From positions 1,116,001-1,180,000 of the forward strand of contig JAPXFQ010002153.1 of NCBI GenBank assembly GCA_028564705.1: a stretch of DNA of 64,000 nucleotides, in the 5' to 3' direction. Source of the stretch: Apricaphanius iberus. Lineage: Eukaryota; Chordata; Actinopteri; Cyprinodontiformes; Aphaniidae. Made by a program: the position numbers and the translations under genes. Position 1 is the first letter of the stretch, and the number at the start of each line of letters is the position of its first letter. Below are positions 22,510 through 34,600 of the stretch, piece by piece. Under the pieces are notes generated by a model. The model ran no database searches. It worked only from the letters and a program-made list of their open reading frames with translations, and was not told the origin of the DNA.

Positions 22510-23180
22510 AGTTCTTGTCAAGCCAGTCCTGAACAACTCATTTCAGTGGTCCTAAATCATCTTTTCTGATGAGAGCAAATTTTGCATTTCATTTGGAAAC
22601 CAAGGCTTCTGGAGGAATTATGGAGAGTCACACGATCCTAGATGCTTGAAGTCCAGTGTTAAGTTTCCACAGTGTGTGTTGATGTTGAGAGCCATGTCAT
22701 CTGCTAGTGTTGGTCCACTAGGCTTTATTATGTCCAGAGTCAACATTTTGGCCATTTTGGAGCACTTCATGCCTCCATCCACAGATGAGCTTTATGTGGA
22801 GATGCTGACTATATTTCCAGCAAGAATTGGTACCTGCCCAAAATGCCTAAAGTACCAAGGCCGCTATTGAAGTATCCTGGACTTCTATAACACCTGAGCA
22901 GTGCCACAGGGTTATAACATTAATGTAACGGTGAATTGAGGCAGTAACTGATTCAAAAGGGGCCCAAACCAAGTGTTGACTACATTTACACATTCATAGT
23001 TTTCAGAAGTTTCTTAGTTTCAAATCCTTGTTTTATTGATTTCATGTGCTGTTCTAATTTTTGAATTTTGTGTTTTAATAAGCGGTAAGCCACAATCACA
23101 GTGATAACAGAGGCTTGAAATATCTTGCTTTGCAAGAAATGAATCTATATCATATATCAGTTTCACATTTATTCTATCTC
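22510..23180 (+). mobile_element. Tc1-like transposon, internally deleted
   Basis: Sense-orientation copy of the same Tc1-like family as 19098-19552. It runs from the middle of the transposase through the 3' region (AGGCTTGAAATATCTTGCTT, then ATATCATATATCAGTTTCAC, about 23112-23170) and stops before the terminal inverted repeat. It has lost the 5' third, including the DNA-binding domain, and part of the 3' coding region. Confidence 0.75.
22562..22870 (+). pseudogene. Tc1-like transposase fragment
   Basis: The frame reads FSDESKFCISFGNQGFW, where SDES contains the second catalytic Asp of the DDE/D domain. It continues through KSSVKFPQC, AMSSASVGPLGFI and LEHFMPPSTDELY, the expected order for a Tc1-like transposase. 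Near GRY the frame jumps from about the QQDLAPAH region straight to the C-terminal IEVSWTSITPEQ region, marking an internal deletion. A stop follows at 22868-22870. About 103 codons remain of a protein normally near 340 residues, so it is not functional. Confidence 0.75.
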
Positions 23181-25839
23181 TCACTTGTGAAGCTATTACT
23201 GCCACTAAATACGGTGTTAACTATGTCCCAAAAAAAAACATGTAGCAGCCTGACGTAGCACTTGATCAAATTGTGTAAAGTATTCAATTCACAGAAACAA
23301 CAGGGAGTATTTAATTAAAGCTGAATATTTTCCTTTGAGACAAAAGTGTGATGGGTATATTAGTCTCTTGCTTCCCAGCTGTACTTTTGTCATATCATTG
23401 TCTTTCCTTTGTTGTCGCCATTTCAGCGTTCCCATTTATTTTGAATTGTCATCAGTTTTATGATATCTGGGACTTTGACTGCCCGTCCTGTTGTAGTTTC
23501 AGGTTGTTCAGTAAACACTGTGGTTCTCTTATTTTAGTCTGTCCTCTTCCACTATTGATTGCAATGACTGATAAATTAAATGTGAGTTATCGACTAACGC
23601 ACCCCGAAGACATTGACTTTCTTTCATCTCTTTTGTAACATAATTGAATCTTTTTGGCTCCTTACATCCAGCAACCACATAAACAGAACGAGTAAAAAGT
23701 GCGGAACTGAAAAATGAAAGTCATTATTTCAGAATTGGCTAACACATAAAACAACAGTAAAGCAAAGAGCCTGAGGAAATCTAGAGAATGAACTGAACCA
23801 CAACATTTTTTAACTTTGAAATCTTTCTTTCTTGCTTAAAACTAATACCATCATCAAAAATTTTTACCCGAAACCCTGGAAAATAAATGTAACATTTTGT
23901 AACCTTGTCTTAAACAAGCACCTAGGTGTTCAAAGTCCCTGTGCTTTTTCTAAGTACATTAGGGAGAAAGTCCTCACCTAGACTGCGACTTTTATTTCAA
24001 TATGTGCAGTATGTGAAGAATGAGCCTGATGGGGTGGGAGGTATGCAAGCTCAGCAAAATACCCTGTGGATCAAAACAAAATTCTTTTTAACACAGAGAA
24101 AAAGTAGATTCTGCTAGCTCAGTGAAGAATCTCAGTGTTTGAAAAAAGGCTGTAGCTGCACTGATCAACATATATCCTGCGGAGAGAAAAAAAATTGCAT
24201 TCCTGTATGCAAATTAATTCAGTCCATAGAAGAAAAATGTGGACTTTGTGGGCCTGTCAGTTAAAGCCGTACTGAGTCACCGATACCACAGAATGACAGT
24301 AGCTTTTTATACTATTACACTTGACTTGGAAGAATCTGTTTTGTTTTGTTTTCTACATGTTGTTTATTCATTTGCATGAAGCATATCACGCTCCGGGTAT
24401 CGGCTTAAACCCAGTGACATGTGATGAGGTGACTGGAGAGGCTACGAGTCCTCTGGAGTCGGATGCACAACAATATGAACTCAATAGAAGCTTACAATTC
24501 AATGTTAAAACACTTATTTTAAAAGCTTTCGAGCTTTAATCAATCCCATACATAATCTCACTTTTTCATTCCATGAAAGTCAAGTGGACTAATTGATTTT
24601 CTCTTATCATTGTTCGTAATGTACTTGGCTCACATGCCTTCGCTCTCTGAATAAATCATTTACGCATAACTTGTAGATGAAACTAATTTATAATACTTAT
24701 AGTACTCAATAAGCTTAATTAAATACTGACGTTTCATAGGACCAAATAGTTACATTTTCAAATGAAAATGAAACAGGACTTGTATTTAAACTGTTCTTAG
24801 ATATGCAAATATATTTGAAGGTTGTGGTGTACGATGGACTAAGTTCTTCTTTGTTTTATTTTGCATGGTGAAATCTCTAGAACCTAGGCGCGACAATAAA
24901 CCAGAAGCTCCTGCTGATTCTGAAAAAGTCAGACATTTTTTCACCAGGCCCAACCCTAAAATCCAAAATGGTTTCCAAGTGTTTTAATACCTAGTGTTTC
25001 CCTTCCATAATGACCCCTCTTTAGTTGTTAGAAGCTAGAGCGGTGCACAGAGTGTTGAGTTTGAAGAGGAAAAATAGCAACAGATAAATTGCTTTTTGAT
25101 TTACACGTGTCAAAGTAGAGCTTGATGTTGTATCGAGTTTTTAAAAAACAGAGAATTTTTTTCTTATAAGATAGAATGTCCCAATATCGTTTATATCTAT
25201 ATAAGTCGGCCAGTTAATTTTCTGCCCTCCCGTCCCTCTGTCTGCCTCTCGCTTTACTTCACCTTGCTACATCTCCCGTCCTCACTGAACGTGAATCTCA
25301 CCGCAACCGCACTGCTGCATTCATTCCAGAAGTAAACAGCAGCATGGAGACAGACGAAGGCAGAGTAGCCCCTGATTAGCACTGCTTTTTGTGCAATCTG
25401 AACACTGAGAACCTTCTCAAAGATGCTCATTAATGCATCTGTTGTAATGAGAAAACTATCTGCCCCTCACGACAAGCATAAAGGCAGAGGCTTGTCTATA
25501 CTATGCTCAGTGTGCTGCACGCATGTGGTGCATTCTAGGGACGTTCGGAATGCATGGAGGTTTAATTTCTTCTGCTTGGCCTCTCAGAACCAAACCGAGT
25601 TATAAAACCAGTCCACCTTTGTCCAGAACAGTAGCTTTTAATAGCAGCGCTATAACTATTTTGGTTTGGGCGAATAAAACATTTTATTCAATAAAGTTAT
25701 ATTATAAATATATGCCGATATTTTATTTTTGACACTGTTTCTAATGTACATCTACAACTGTATGTCAATAAATGAGCCTGTGTGACATTGGACACATGTT
25801 GCTTAGATTCTGAATTTCTTTTATCTCAAGACTTTTTGG
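23181..25839. other. mostly unique sequence, no gene seen
   Basis: Short frames only. A GC-richer patch at 25250-25560 has weak similarity in style to internal parts of hAT-like repeats but could not be placed. Confidence 0.35.
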
Positions 25840-25924
25840 GACAAAAAGATATCTATATATTTATCGAATATCGGATTTCAGCTGAAAAATTTTGGTACAT
25901 TTGGTACATATCATCCAGCACTAT
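25840..25924. repeat. possible hAT-like right terminus
   Basis: TATCTATATATTTATCGAAT, ending in ATATCATCCAGCACTA, resembles the terminus of MITE families whose ends read TAG-GCTGG-GATAT. No matching left end was found, so this is tentative. Confidence 0.3.
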
Positions 25925-25941
25925 TTAAAAGGCATTAAGGT

Positions 25942-26196
25942 GGGGTGACTGTGGCTCAGTGATAAAGTAGTTGGCTTGCAATCGGAGGGTTATAGGTTTG
26001 CTTCCAGCCACCAGTCACATGCCGATGTGCTCCTGGGCAAGGCACTTAACCCCAAAAATTCTAAATCGTCCTACCGAGCTATGTTGGCTTTCGGTGTATG
26101 AATGTGAGTGTGAATGGGTGAATGTGGCTTCAATGTAAAGCGCTTTGAGTGGTCAGTATGACTAGAAAAGCGCTATATAAATTCATTCCATTTATA
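25942..26196 (+). mobile_element. tRNA-derived SINE
   Basis: A tRNA-like head (GACTGTGGCTCAGTGATAAA, 25948-25967) is followed by a B-box relic GGTTTGCTTCC (25995-26005). The body has CTGGGCAAGGCACTTAACCCC and GGCTTTCGGTGTATGAATG. The tail has TGTAAAGCGCTTTGAGTGGTC, AAAAGCGCTATATAAATTC and ends CATTCCATTTATA. This head and tail combination is a common fish SINE. No clean TSD found. It is not a functional tRNA gene: the acceptor stem is absent and the body continues for 250 bp. Confidence 0.75.
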
Positions 26197-28635
26197 GATG
26201 AGCAGTAACCATGATTCTATGTATATTTAAGTGATTGGCCGTAGCACTACCACAGGGTAATAAAGTTAACATAGCTAAAATTCTATTAATTTTAGTTTAT
26301 TAAAATGCTATTGAAGTTAATGTATTTGAAGGTAATGTATTTATTTTTGCAGTGGTGTTGCAACTTGAAGTGGATTGGTGAGTTAAAAAATAAAACAACA
26401 TTGACTTCAAGGTAAGACAAGAGTCACATTTCCAACCACCAAGGGGCGTTCCTACCCCTTACTTGATTTTTGTTTTGTTTTTTTACTTTCACATTGGGAC
26501 TTCATGTTTTACTAAATGAAAAAAAGTATTTGCTTCTCTAGTTATGGAATATTTTTAACCAGACTGGATAAAAGAATCGGGTAGTGAGAGTTAAATAAGG
26601 AAGTTTGTCTCCTCTTAATAAAGTGAGAGGGAGACCACGATGAGCAGATTCGTACAGACTCAAACAAAGGTTAGGTTTGATGAGTTGGCTGAATATTCAT
26701 CATTCATTATTTAAAATATGGAGCTCAAATCTGTTCATTGCTTTCATCTTCTGTATATGGTCCTTGAAATACTTCTGCAACTAACACAATCAATTAAGAT
26801 AATTAATAAAGTACAAACCCTCTATATATAGGCTCAGAGTTAACGATAGGTCTTGATTTGAAAGATTACCTGAGGTTTTTAAAGACAGAACTTTGCTACA
26901 TAAAATGAAAGGAAATGATAAATAACAGGGACCAAAACAATGAACAGAGGACAACTTGAACAAGCTGCCTGCTTTTGCCTGCCTAGCCAAGCTGAGTGAC
27001 CAGTGGTCTTAATGATTATTTGTGGCTGTGGGCCTTTATGGAGCTTGGAGGACCTTACAGAAGAACAACCATCTGCACAGCATGTCAGCAGATGCCTTTT
27101 TAGCAAAGTGACCAGACATAGGGCAGTCTGCACTCAGAGACACATGGTTGCCAGATGGAAATTTGGCTCTTTTATTTTGAAAAGGTAAACCTTTAGCTTT
27201 AATGAATCAAAGACGGAGCTTCTTTGGCAATTATTCCAAACATTGCCAAGAGGAAATAATTCCATTATTCATTCCCTAGCAACAGTTTCCTAATTGTTGC
27301 AGGTGATAACAGTTAAGGGATTTCAGCTTTCCGAGCCTTACTTATCATCTGATTAACTGGAAGGGAGGTCCATATTTTAATATTAGCTAGATGTACCTGT
27401 GCTTATTAATGCTTTTGAGATTGGAGATATTTCAGAATTGTATAACTTATCTAGACTAATCTACACAAAGATGCCATGAGACTTATGTACTGCAAGAAAT
27501 AAATTAATTGCTTACAAATCTTTCATCAGCCTACTTTGCATTTTCAGCCCTAACATTTATATTACATTAATTTAAAGTACAGTCATTTCCGCCTATTTAT
27601 AACACTATACAACAAATGACTCTGAACATAATTCTGTATTATAAAATGAATAACAAAAATTCCGCCTGAGGCAAAAAGCCATGTAATACTGTGGTAGTGT
27701 TATATTTATGATGTGTTGCTGTTTGCAAGCAGTTAATCACGGAGAGTGTGGGAGGAGTCTCTAACGATCTTAAGCGCCTGTTCCTTCAGTGGCTCTGAAA
27801 TGGATCCGCTCAGTATCCTTTGCTAGGGCCTCTTTGTCAGCCATATTCGGGTTTTAGTACCATGAAGAGATTAAGCACAACAACACACTGGCAAGCACTG
27901 CTTGTGAAAATGCTATGATGACGCAGGTGGTGGATGTAATGAAGAATATTATAGTAATAACAATAATAAAACATTTTCAACACGACAAATATTCTATTAA
28001 ATAACTTTATAAATAAATAAATAATAACAACACCTTGATAGAACACCTCTCAAAAGGAGATTGTTGTACTTATTTCTGTTTCTTTGTGATTGTATCTATT
28101 TAGAGTTTTCACTATTATTTAATCATTTATATACTAAAGCAGCCATGTACATCTTCTTGTAAACATGAATTGCATATTAACTTCTGTACAACAAAAAGAG
28201 AATATGTTTTAGTAATTTATACTTGCAAGTTTGTCACAATTAAGCTGAAGGTGGAGGTGGAGTACCAAAACATTGGAGGCAGGACATGTAGAACAACATG
28301 TATTTTATCACAAACTAGAATCAGAGACAAGATAAACATAGGGATGAACACCAAAAGAAGTAAAAAGAGACAGTGAAAACGGATTACAAAAAATAAAAAA
28401 GAACATAGATTTGTAGAGATAACACGAACCAAAGCAAGTTGATAACAGTGATTTAAAAAAATAAAATCTCAAATCAGACATAGGAGCCATCAATTGTGTT
28501 GGATGAGTCTGGAAAAAAACTTTGTTTGTGGTCTTTATCTGATAAAAGCATATCAAAATGCTTAAAACACACTTTACATATGTGTTTGTGGAGAAATAGT
28601 CATTTTTACTATATTTTTATGAAGCTACATGTTCA
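26197..28635. other. mostly unique sequence, no gene seen
   Basis: No exon recognised. The segment 27200-27330 has the look of a conserved non-coding element (see findings). Confidence 0.4.
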
Positions 28636-30759
28636 GAATCAGAATCAGAATCAGCTTTAATGGCCAAGTATGACACATACAAGGAATTTGACTCCGGCAA
28701 CTTTTCTCTCCAGTACAGAACTTAAATAAGTGAAATTAAAAAACTGGAAAAAAAAAATAAAAATAAATAAATAAAGGATAATATATACACCAAACCAGGG
28801 TTATTGTACAGTAAGTATATACAGTAAGTATATACAGCAGTGCAGAGTTTTAGTTTATAGTTCATGTGAGTGGACCACACTCTGTGACTATTCAGAGTTC
28901 ATCAGAGCGACAGCCTGGGGGAAGAAACTGTTCTTGTGTCGGGTGGTTTTGGCGTACAGCGCTCTGTAACGCCGGCCTGAGGGGAGGAGCCTAAACAGAT
29001 TGTGGCCAGGGTGTGAGGGGTCAGTGGTGATTTTTCTGGCCCGCTTCCTGACCCTGGCCCGGAAAAGGTCCTCAATGGAGGGAAGATCAGAACCTATGAT
29101 CCTCTCTGAGGACCTGACTGTTCTCTGCAGTCTGTCCCTGTCTTGCCTGGTGGCGGATCCGAACCAGACAGAGATGGATGAGGTCAGGACAGACTGGACT
29201 ATTGCTGTGTAGAATATGGTCAGCAGTTCCTGAGGCAGGTTGAACTTTCTGAGCTGACGCAGAAAGTACAGCCTTTGCTGGGCCTTCTTCCTTATAGAGT
29301 CAATGTGGGAGGTCCACTTCAGGTCCCGTGTGATGGTGGATCCTAGGAACCTGAAAGACTCTACTGTGGGGACTGGCCTGTTGGTGATTATGAGAGGAGA
29401 TGTTGCAGGGGGTCTCTTCCTGAAGTCGACTGTCATCTCCACAGTTTTGAGCGGGTTTAGCTCCAGGTGGTTCTGACTGCACCAGAGGACCAGCTGTTCC
29501 ACCTCCCTTCTGTATGCAGACTCGTCGCCGTCACGGATGAGTCCAATGACGGTGGTGTCATCTGCAAACTTCAGGAGTTTCACAGAAGGGTCTCTTGACG
29601 TGCAATCAGTGGTGTAAAGGGAGAAAAGCAGTGGGGAGAGAACACATCCCTGGGGGGCGCCGATGCTGAGGGACCGGGTGCTGGATATGAAGTTACCCAG
29701 TTTCACCTGCTGCCTCCTGTCAGTCAGGAAACTGGTAATCCACTGACAGGTGGAGGGAGGCACGGTGAGCTGGGACAGTTTTTGGTGGAGGAGCTCTGGG
29801 ACGATGGTGTTAAATGCAGAGCTGAAGTCCACAAACAGGACCCGAGCGTAGGTACCTGCAGAGTCTAGGTGTTGCAGGATGTAGTGGAGAGCCATGTTGA
29901 CTGCATCATCCACTGACCTGTTTGCTCTATAGGCGAACTGCAGGGGGTCTAGCAGGGGATCCGTGATTTCCTTCAGGTGGGACAGCACCAGTCGCTCAAA
30001 GGATTTCATGACCACAGATGTCAGGGCAACTGGTCTGTAGTCATTTAATCCTGTGACAGGGGACTTCTTGGGAACCGGGATGATGGTGGAGCGTTTGAGG
30101 CAGGAGGGGACCTCACACAGCTCCAGGGAGTTATTGAAGATCTGAGTGAAGATGGGAGCCAGCTGGTCAGCACAGACTTTCAGACAGGACGGAGACACTC
30201 CATCAGGACCTGATGCCTTCTTAATCCTCTGTCTCTGAAATAGTTGGCGCACATCCTGTTCACAGATCGTCAGCGCAGGCAGGGGGTCAGGTATGGGGAT
30301 GGTTTGGGGTGATGCTAGGCCTTTTGTGATGGAGATGGTGGGGGAGGTGGAAGGTGTGAAAGTTGTTTCAAACCTGGAGAAAAAGTCATTGAGGTCCTCA
30401 GCCAGGCGGGGGCTCCCCACAGGGTGGGGGGATGGTCTCCTGTAGTTGGTAATGGTCTGCAGGCCCTTCCAAACTGCAGAAGAGTCGTTGGCAGAAAAAC
30501 GCTCCCTCAGTTTTTGGCTGTAGATTCTTTTTCCTGCCTTGATCTCCTTTGTCAGCTTGTTCCTGGCCTGCTTGTACAGGTCCCGATCCCCACTCCTGTA
30601 GGCCTCCTCCTTGTCCTGGCATAGCCGTCTCAGTTCTGCAGTGAACCATGGTTTGTTCATGTTGTTATGGGTTATTGGAAAGTTGGACTGTTGTTCCTTC
30701 TGGGTTAGATGCTGTGCAACTGCAAGGATTTTTGCTCTTTTTTTGTTACTTTCAGACAG
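28636..30759 (-). mobile_element. L2-group LINE (Maui-type), 5'-truncated
   Basis: On the minus strand the element runs from an open frame starting at 30759, through a full reverse transcriptase, to a 3' UTR of about 250 bp. The 3' UTR ends in the fish L2 tail CCGGAGTCAAATTCCTTGTA, then GGCCATTAAAGC and (TGATTC)n (28636-28665). The N-terminal endonuclease is absent, the usual result of 5' truncation during target-primed reverse transcription. The long intact frame suggests recent insertion. No clear TSD found. Confidence 0.88.
28888..30660 (-). CDS. L2-type reverse transcriptase, endonuclease missing
   Basis: A 590-codon open frame starts NKPWFTAELRRLCQ, the linker typical after the endonuclease of L2-group LINE ORF2. 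Motifs in order: SGPDGV (150-155), the fingers/palm region with DYRPVALTS (207-215), catalytic Asp278 in FVDFSSAF, GAPQGCVLSPLLF (334-346), the catalytic FADD at 365-368, FLGSTI (438-443) and the C-terminal end SFFPQAVALMN (578-588). All reverse-transcriptase core motifs look intact. A complete ORF2 would be roughly 900 residues, so the N-terminal endonuclease is missing. The frame stays open 33 codons upstream of this Met, to 30759, so the Met is probably internal. Without endonuclease and promoter, autonomous mobility is unlikely. Confidence 0.88.
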   Translation of the reverse strand: MNKPWFTAELRRLCQDKEEAYRSGDRDLYKQARNKLTKEIKAGKRIYSQKLRERFSANDSSAVWKGLQTITNYRRPSPHPVGSPRLAEDLNDFFSRFETTFTPSTSPTISITKGLASPQTIPIPDPLPALTICEQDVRQLFQRQRIKKASGPDGVSPSCLKVCADQLAPIFTQIFNNSLELCEVPSCLKRSTIIPVPKKSPVTGLNDYRPVALTSVVMKSFERLVLSHLKEITDPLLDPLQFAYRANRSVDDAVNMALHYILQHLDSAGTYARVLFVDFSSAFNTIVPELLHQKLSQLTVPPSTCQWITSFLTDRRQQVKLGNFISSTRSLSIGAPQGCVLSPLLFSLYTTDCTSRDPSVKLLKFADDTTVIGLIRDGDESAYRREVEQLVLWCSQNHLELNPLKTVEMTVDFRKRPPATSPLIITNRPVPTVESFRFLGSTITRDLKWTSHIDSIRKKAQQRLYFLRQLRKFNLPQELLTIFYTAIVQSVLTSSISVWFGSATRQDRDRLQRTVRSSERIIGSDLPSIEDLFRARVRKRARKITTDPSHPGHNLFRLLPSGRRYRALYAKTTRHKNSFFPQAVALMNSE

Positions 30760-31194
30760 TCATTAGGAAGTTTAACTGTTGCAAATAGGTATTGTTTTTA
30801 CGACTGGAAGCAGCTGATTAGTATCTCAAAAGCTCGAAGTTATTTAAGCTTTTTATTTGAAGTCTACCTGAACTACGAGTTGAAAAGGAGGCTTCATGGA
30901 TGCAGGGCAGGTCCAAAGAGCAGGGAGAAGAGAAGGAAGTTCAAATATCTCTACCCTCGATTGTAATGGGTAAGAGTCTTATCCTTGACTCCACATCTCT
31001 CTGCCCTGATTTCTAACCATAAGGCCCTGAAGGGATTTAAAGGGGAAAAAAACTAAAACTTAACAATCAAATTCACGATTGGCAAAAGTAAATGAGGTGG
31101 GTTAGCAGCGCTAGCAAACAGCTGATGGATTCATCCAAGATATGTTATCATGGAATATGATATCTGCTTCGTGGAAACTGAGCTGTCGGCGTGT
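30760..31194. other. unique sequence beside the LINE
   Basis: Nothing recognised; frame fragments only. Confidence 0.35.
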
Positions 31195-31390
31195 CATGAC
31201 CTTCACACTACTGATATACAGCAACAGTCTTCAGTCAGAGGCCTTATCTGATTTGTTGCAAAACTGACTGCTAGCAGAGATCTTTTCTGCCCACAGCATC
31301 ACTGTCTATGAGTCTTTGAAGATACTAGGATGAAATTACTTATGACGTTTCATTTTCCTTTTGAATAAATAAAGTATTGTTGAATTGTTA
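31195..31390 (+). mobile_element. decayed Rex1/L2-like LINE 3' end
   Basis: Blocks CAACAGTCTTCAGTCAGAGG, GATTTGTTGCAAAACTGACT, GAGATCTTTTCTGCCCACAG and GTCTATGAGTCTTTGAAG match the end of the family also seen at 7236-7470. The tail is CCTTTTGAATAAATAAAGTA followed by TTGTTGAATTG. Coding frame is broken. Confidence 0.6.
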
Positions 31391-32599
31391 TCTGCACAGT
31401 ACAATAACGTTTTTTCTTCCATAGCCAGGTGTCTGGACCTGTCAGTTGGTACGTTTTTTGACATTTGTTGTTGCTTAGCAACTTCCATATCATTAATTTC
31501 CACAGTGAGACACTTAAGCACTTGTTAATTTTCAAAGTCTTTAAAACAAATATGGAACAATATGAAATCCGGAGATGCGAGGAGACATTGCTAATAATAT
31601 TATACTGTCAATATCTGTGTTCTGTCAGATGTACTGATCATTTACAAGTGTTACTAAAAGCTATATCACCCACAGCAACGATTAAAATTGTCATGTTACA
31701 TGTCTTTCTTTTGTTCATAGTCTGACAGTTAGTTTAACAGCCATCAAGCCATGAGAAATACTTAATGCACGTTCTATGGCTCTCTTTGGGCTATTATCTA
31801 GTTAACCTTCCCTGACAGGGGAACCACAAGCTGCAAGAGGGGGAATTGAACAAATGACTTTTCAATCAATACTATAATAAGCAAGGTTAAGCTGGAACAA
31901 TTTGCATAAAAAACAGACATACGTTGAAATATATATCTCAGCAACAAAAATGAATAAAATATTTTGTACAAGGAACAGGGGGTTGTGTTTAGAAACAGAA
32001 CTCCTTCCAATAATCATCACATTTCACATGACAGCAGCAGCTCATCTTGGGCTATTTATGGTTAGTAATCAAGAAGCACTTTTGGATTTTATATAAATAT
32101 ACTGTCTGAGAAACGGTTTGGAATTACATTTTTCCCATAACAACAGAATTACAGCGATGTCAATAAAACTACTTAACTTTATGTGTAGTGCGTGAGGTGC
32201 CTGACTGAAGTATTTTCATTTCGCTCCAGTATTTTTCTCCACTATTTCAAGTCAGAATTGTTCATTTGTGCCCCACGACAATCTGACTGATGTAATTACT
32301 TCATAAATCCACATCGAAAAACCCTATAACAAACAAAATTAACAAATGGAAAGAATGAGCTAACTAGCATTAAAGATGCTATTTAAATACTAATGCCACT
32401 AAAAATATAAAACTGCATAACATGACATTTAGACACAAATAGAAGCCAAAGGTAGTTGGTGTGGCCACTGTATACAAATTATAAATATTTCAACAGCAAC
32501 AAAAATATAATTGGAAAAACATATTCTGAATAACATTGTCGTTTATGATTTGTTAATGTGGCTTTCTGCTCTGGACACTATTGGTCCGGGGGAAACCAT
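31391..32599. other. AT-rich unique sequence
   Basis: No exon or repeat recognised. Confidence 0.35.
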
Positions 32600-33138
32600 C
32601 TATCAATTTTCCACTGCTGATTAACATTACTAGTCAAACTGCTTCTTCCCTGGGGCTTCTATTTGTTCATCTCTTGAGGGGGTGGTGGGGGGGTTGGCCC
32701 GCCATTCGTCCACCTGGACTCTGAAGCACTATGGATGTATATACGTCTCCGACCTCCTTTATGTCTGTGTCGATTCCTGTAGGATGGATTGACGGCTCCT
32801 TACACCAGCTATCAATCACTTACATGGGGAAACTTTATTTACACCTACATGCTCACATACACACACACACATAGGTGTGGGGACATTGGTGTGTATGGAC
32901 ATATTCTTGGGCTGAGTTTATCATCAACAGGTAGTTGGTACCAGGAGCTTACTGGATCTGTTTTGTTAATGCTGTTCCGTTCTATTGGTTGTTTTTGTTT
33001 GTTTGTCTTGTTTTTCCCAATTCTCCGCCGTCCAACAGAGGTGGAGGACGGACGTTTTCTTGTGTTCTTTGTTTACCTCCCTATCTTGTATCGTCAGTTC
33101 ACACTCCTACCTGTCCTGTTTATCTTCTTTCTTGCTTG

Positions 33139-33170
<32 letters not shown>

Positions 33171-33171
33171 T

Positions 33172-33243
<72 letters not shown>

Positions 33244-33300
33244 TCGGTTTGTTTTCTTGTTGTTGTGTCCATAACTTCAAGACATTAAACCCACAGTAAT
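32600..33300 (+). repeat. unclassified repeat family X, copy A
   Basis: Colinear with 46720-47385. The best block is GTGTCGATTCCTGTAGGATGGATTGACGG, then TACACCAGCTATCAATCACTTACATGGGG, a (CA)n tract, and ATAGGTGTGGGGACATTGGTGTG (about 32766-32900). Later shared blocks are TACCAGGAGCTTA, TACTGGATCTG, the GTTTTTGTTTGTTTG region, GTTTTCTTGTG, CCTCCCT-TCTTGT and a terminal AAATTAAACCC-CAGTAA. Relative to copy B this copy lacks about 95 bp near 32955. Class unknown. Confidence 0.7.
33143..33245. repeat. (TTTC)n microsatellite
   Basis: About 25 nearly perfect tetranucleotide units inside repeat family X copy A. Copy B has only a short CTTCCTTTCTTCC tract at this place, so the array expanded locally. 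Long FFLS-type frames across it are artefacts of the repeat. Confidence 0.95.
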
Positions 33301-34439
33301 TAACAAAGATTTGTCATACAAATACATCAAGTGGAGTCCTATACCAAAGCTGTAATACTCTGATTGAGAAAGCAAATCTGTTGGGCTTGTACGTGGTACT
33401 CAGACACCAATTCTGAATAACCAAAAAAAAAGCCTAACCAAAAGGAGATGTCCCTTCGTATTGTGACGGGTGGCGGGTTGATACGGTTGAACTTTTTTTC
33501 TTTTACGAAAATACTTTTTAAATCTAATCTAATCTAATTATAGCGATTTTATATGTTACACCCAATCAGAACCAGACATTTTTTTCCTGTTGTCTCTGAT
33601 CACAGGGAAACTGGCAGGACAGATGATGAAAAATCTATTTTGATCTTTTTTTACTTTAATGTGCATTAACTGCATCTTGTTCATAAACATATCAACCAAC
33701 AGCATGCACCTTAATAAGCTTTTGTTGTTAGCAAAAATATTAAAAATCAATTAAACAGGTATCATTTGATACAATTATTGGGAATTTTTTTCAATTCCTT
33801 TCTTTTTTTTAGTAGGAAACTAGAAGGTCTACCTCTATCAAGGCACCTGTGGCACACCGTTTTGCTTTATATGTTGTAGTCCTCTGAAAAATTGAATCTG
33901 AATTTCAGAAGTCTGTATCAGTCAAACTGATTGGTGTGTCTCTAACTTTTAGTTTCTAATGCTTTTGATACGTTTCATAATAAGAACAAAAGTATATATT
34001 TTTTTTTTTTTTTTTTTAAATAAAAGTCAATGGTTTTGTGTGGGGTGGCGGTACAATTTTCTTGCCCAGGGCGCCATTCCTGAAGTGGTTCCCAAAGATA
34101 TATAAAAAAAACAATCATAAAAAGTAAAATGAGCTGCTTTGGTACATTTTGTCACCATCTGCATTAAATACTGAATGTAAAAAGTTCTATTATATTCAAG
34201 AAGTTCTAATAATATTTTAATATCTTCTTTGCTGGTAAACAGAACACTAAACTTTGCCCCTCATTCCTGCCTCTCAGACGTCAGCCATAATTGTCATGGA
34301 CTTTAGCTGGAAGCAGCTCCTTAAATGAAACTCTGCGAAGGGCCTACTACAACCTCGGGCTGGTGCTGGCTTTAATGTTGCTGCTCAAGAAGAGAATATT
34401 CAATCATTTCTCATTTTTAAAGAGAAACAGTAGCTTTAA
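33301..34439. other. unique AT-rich sequence, no gene seen
   Basis: Nothing recognised apart from a T-run at about 33998-34016. Confidence 0.35.
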
Positions 34440-34600
34440 TCATTACAGTGTAAGATAAATTATATTATATCTCTCCATAGCTTCGTTTAGCTGTGATAAT
34501 GCACACTTAATTGGCAAAAGGACACCAATCAGGAGCCATATGCTGAAAGGCTGCAGATAGTCATTAATTAGTAAAAACGCAATTTCAAAAGCCATTTGCA
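34440..34600. promoter_or_regulatory. candidate conserved non-coding element
   Basis: The segment has evenly mixed, non-repetitive sequence with homeodomain-type cores (CACTTAATTGGC at about 34505, GTCATTAATTAG at about 34560). It lies some 550-700 bp upstream of the first coding exon. This is an inference from sequence texture and position; no alignment was done. Confidence 0.3.

Noticed and set aside
25942..26012. tRNA gene
   Set aside because: tRNA-like head of a SINE; no matching acceptor stem, and the body continues into a SINE tail.
32789..33299. Long plus-strand frames with FLSF repeats
   Set aside because: They are translations of the (TTTC)n microsatellite and of repeat family X; all three frames are open through the array.
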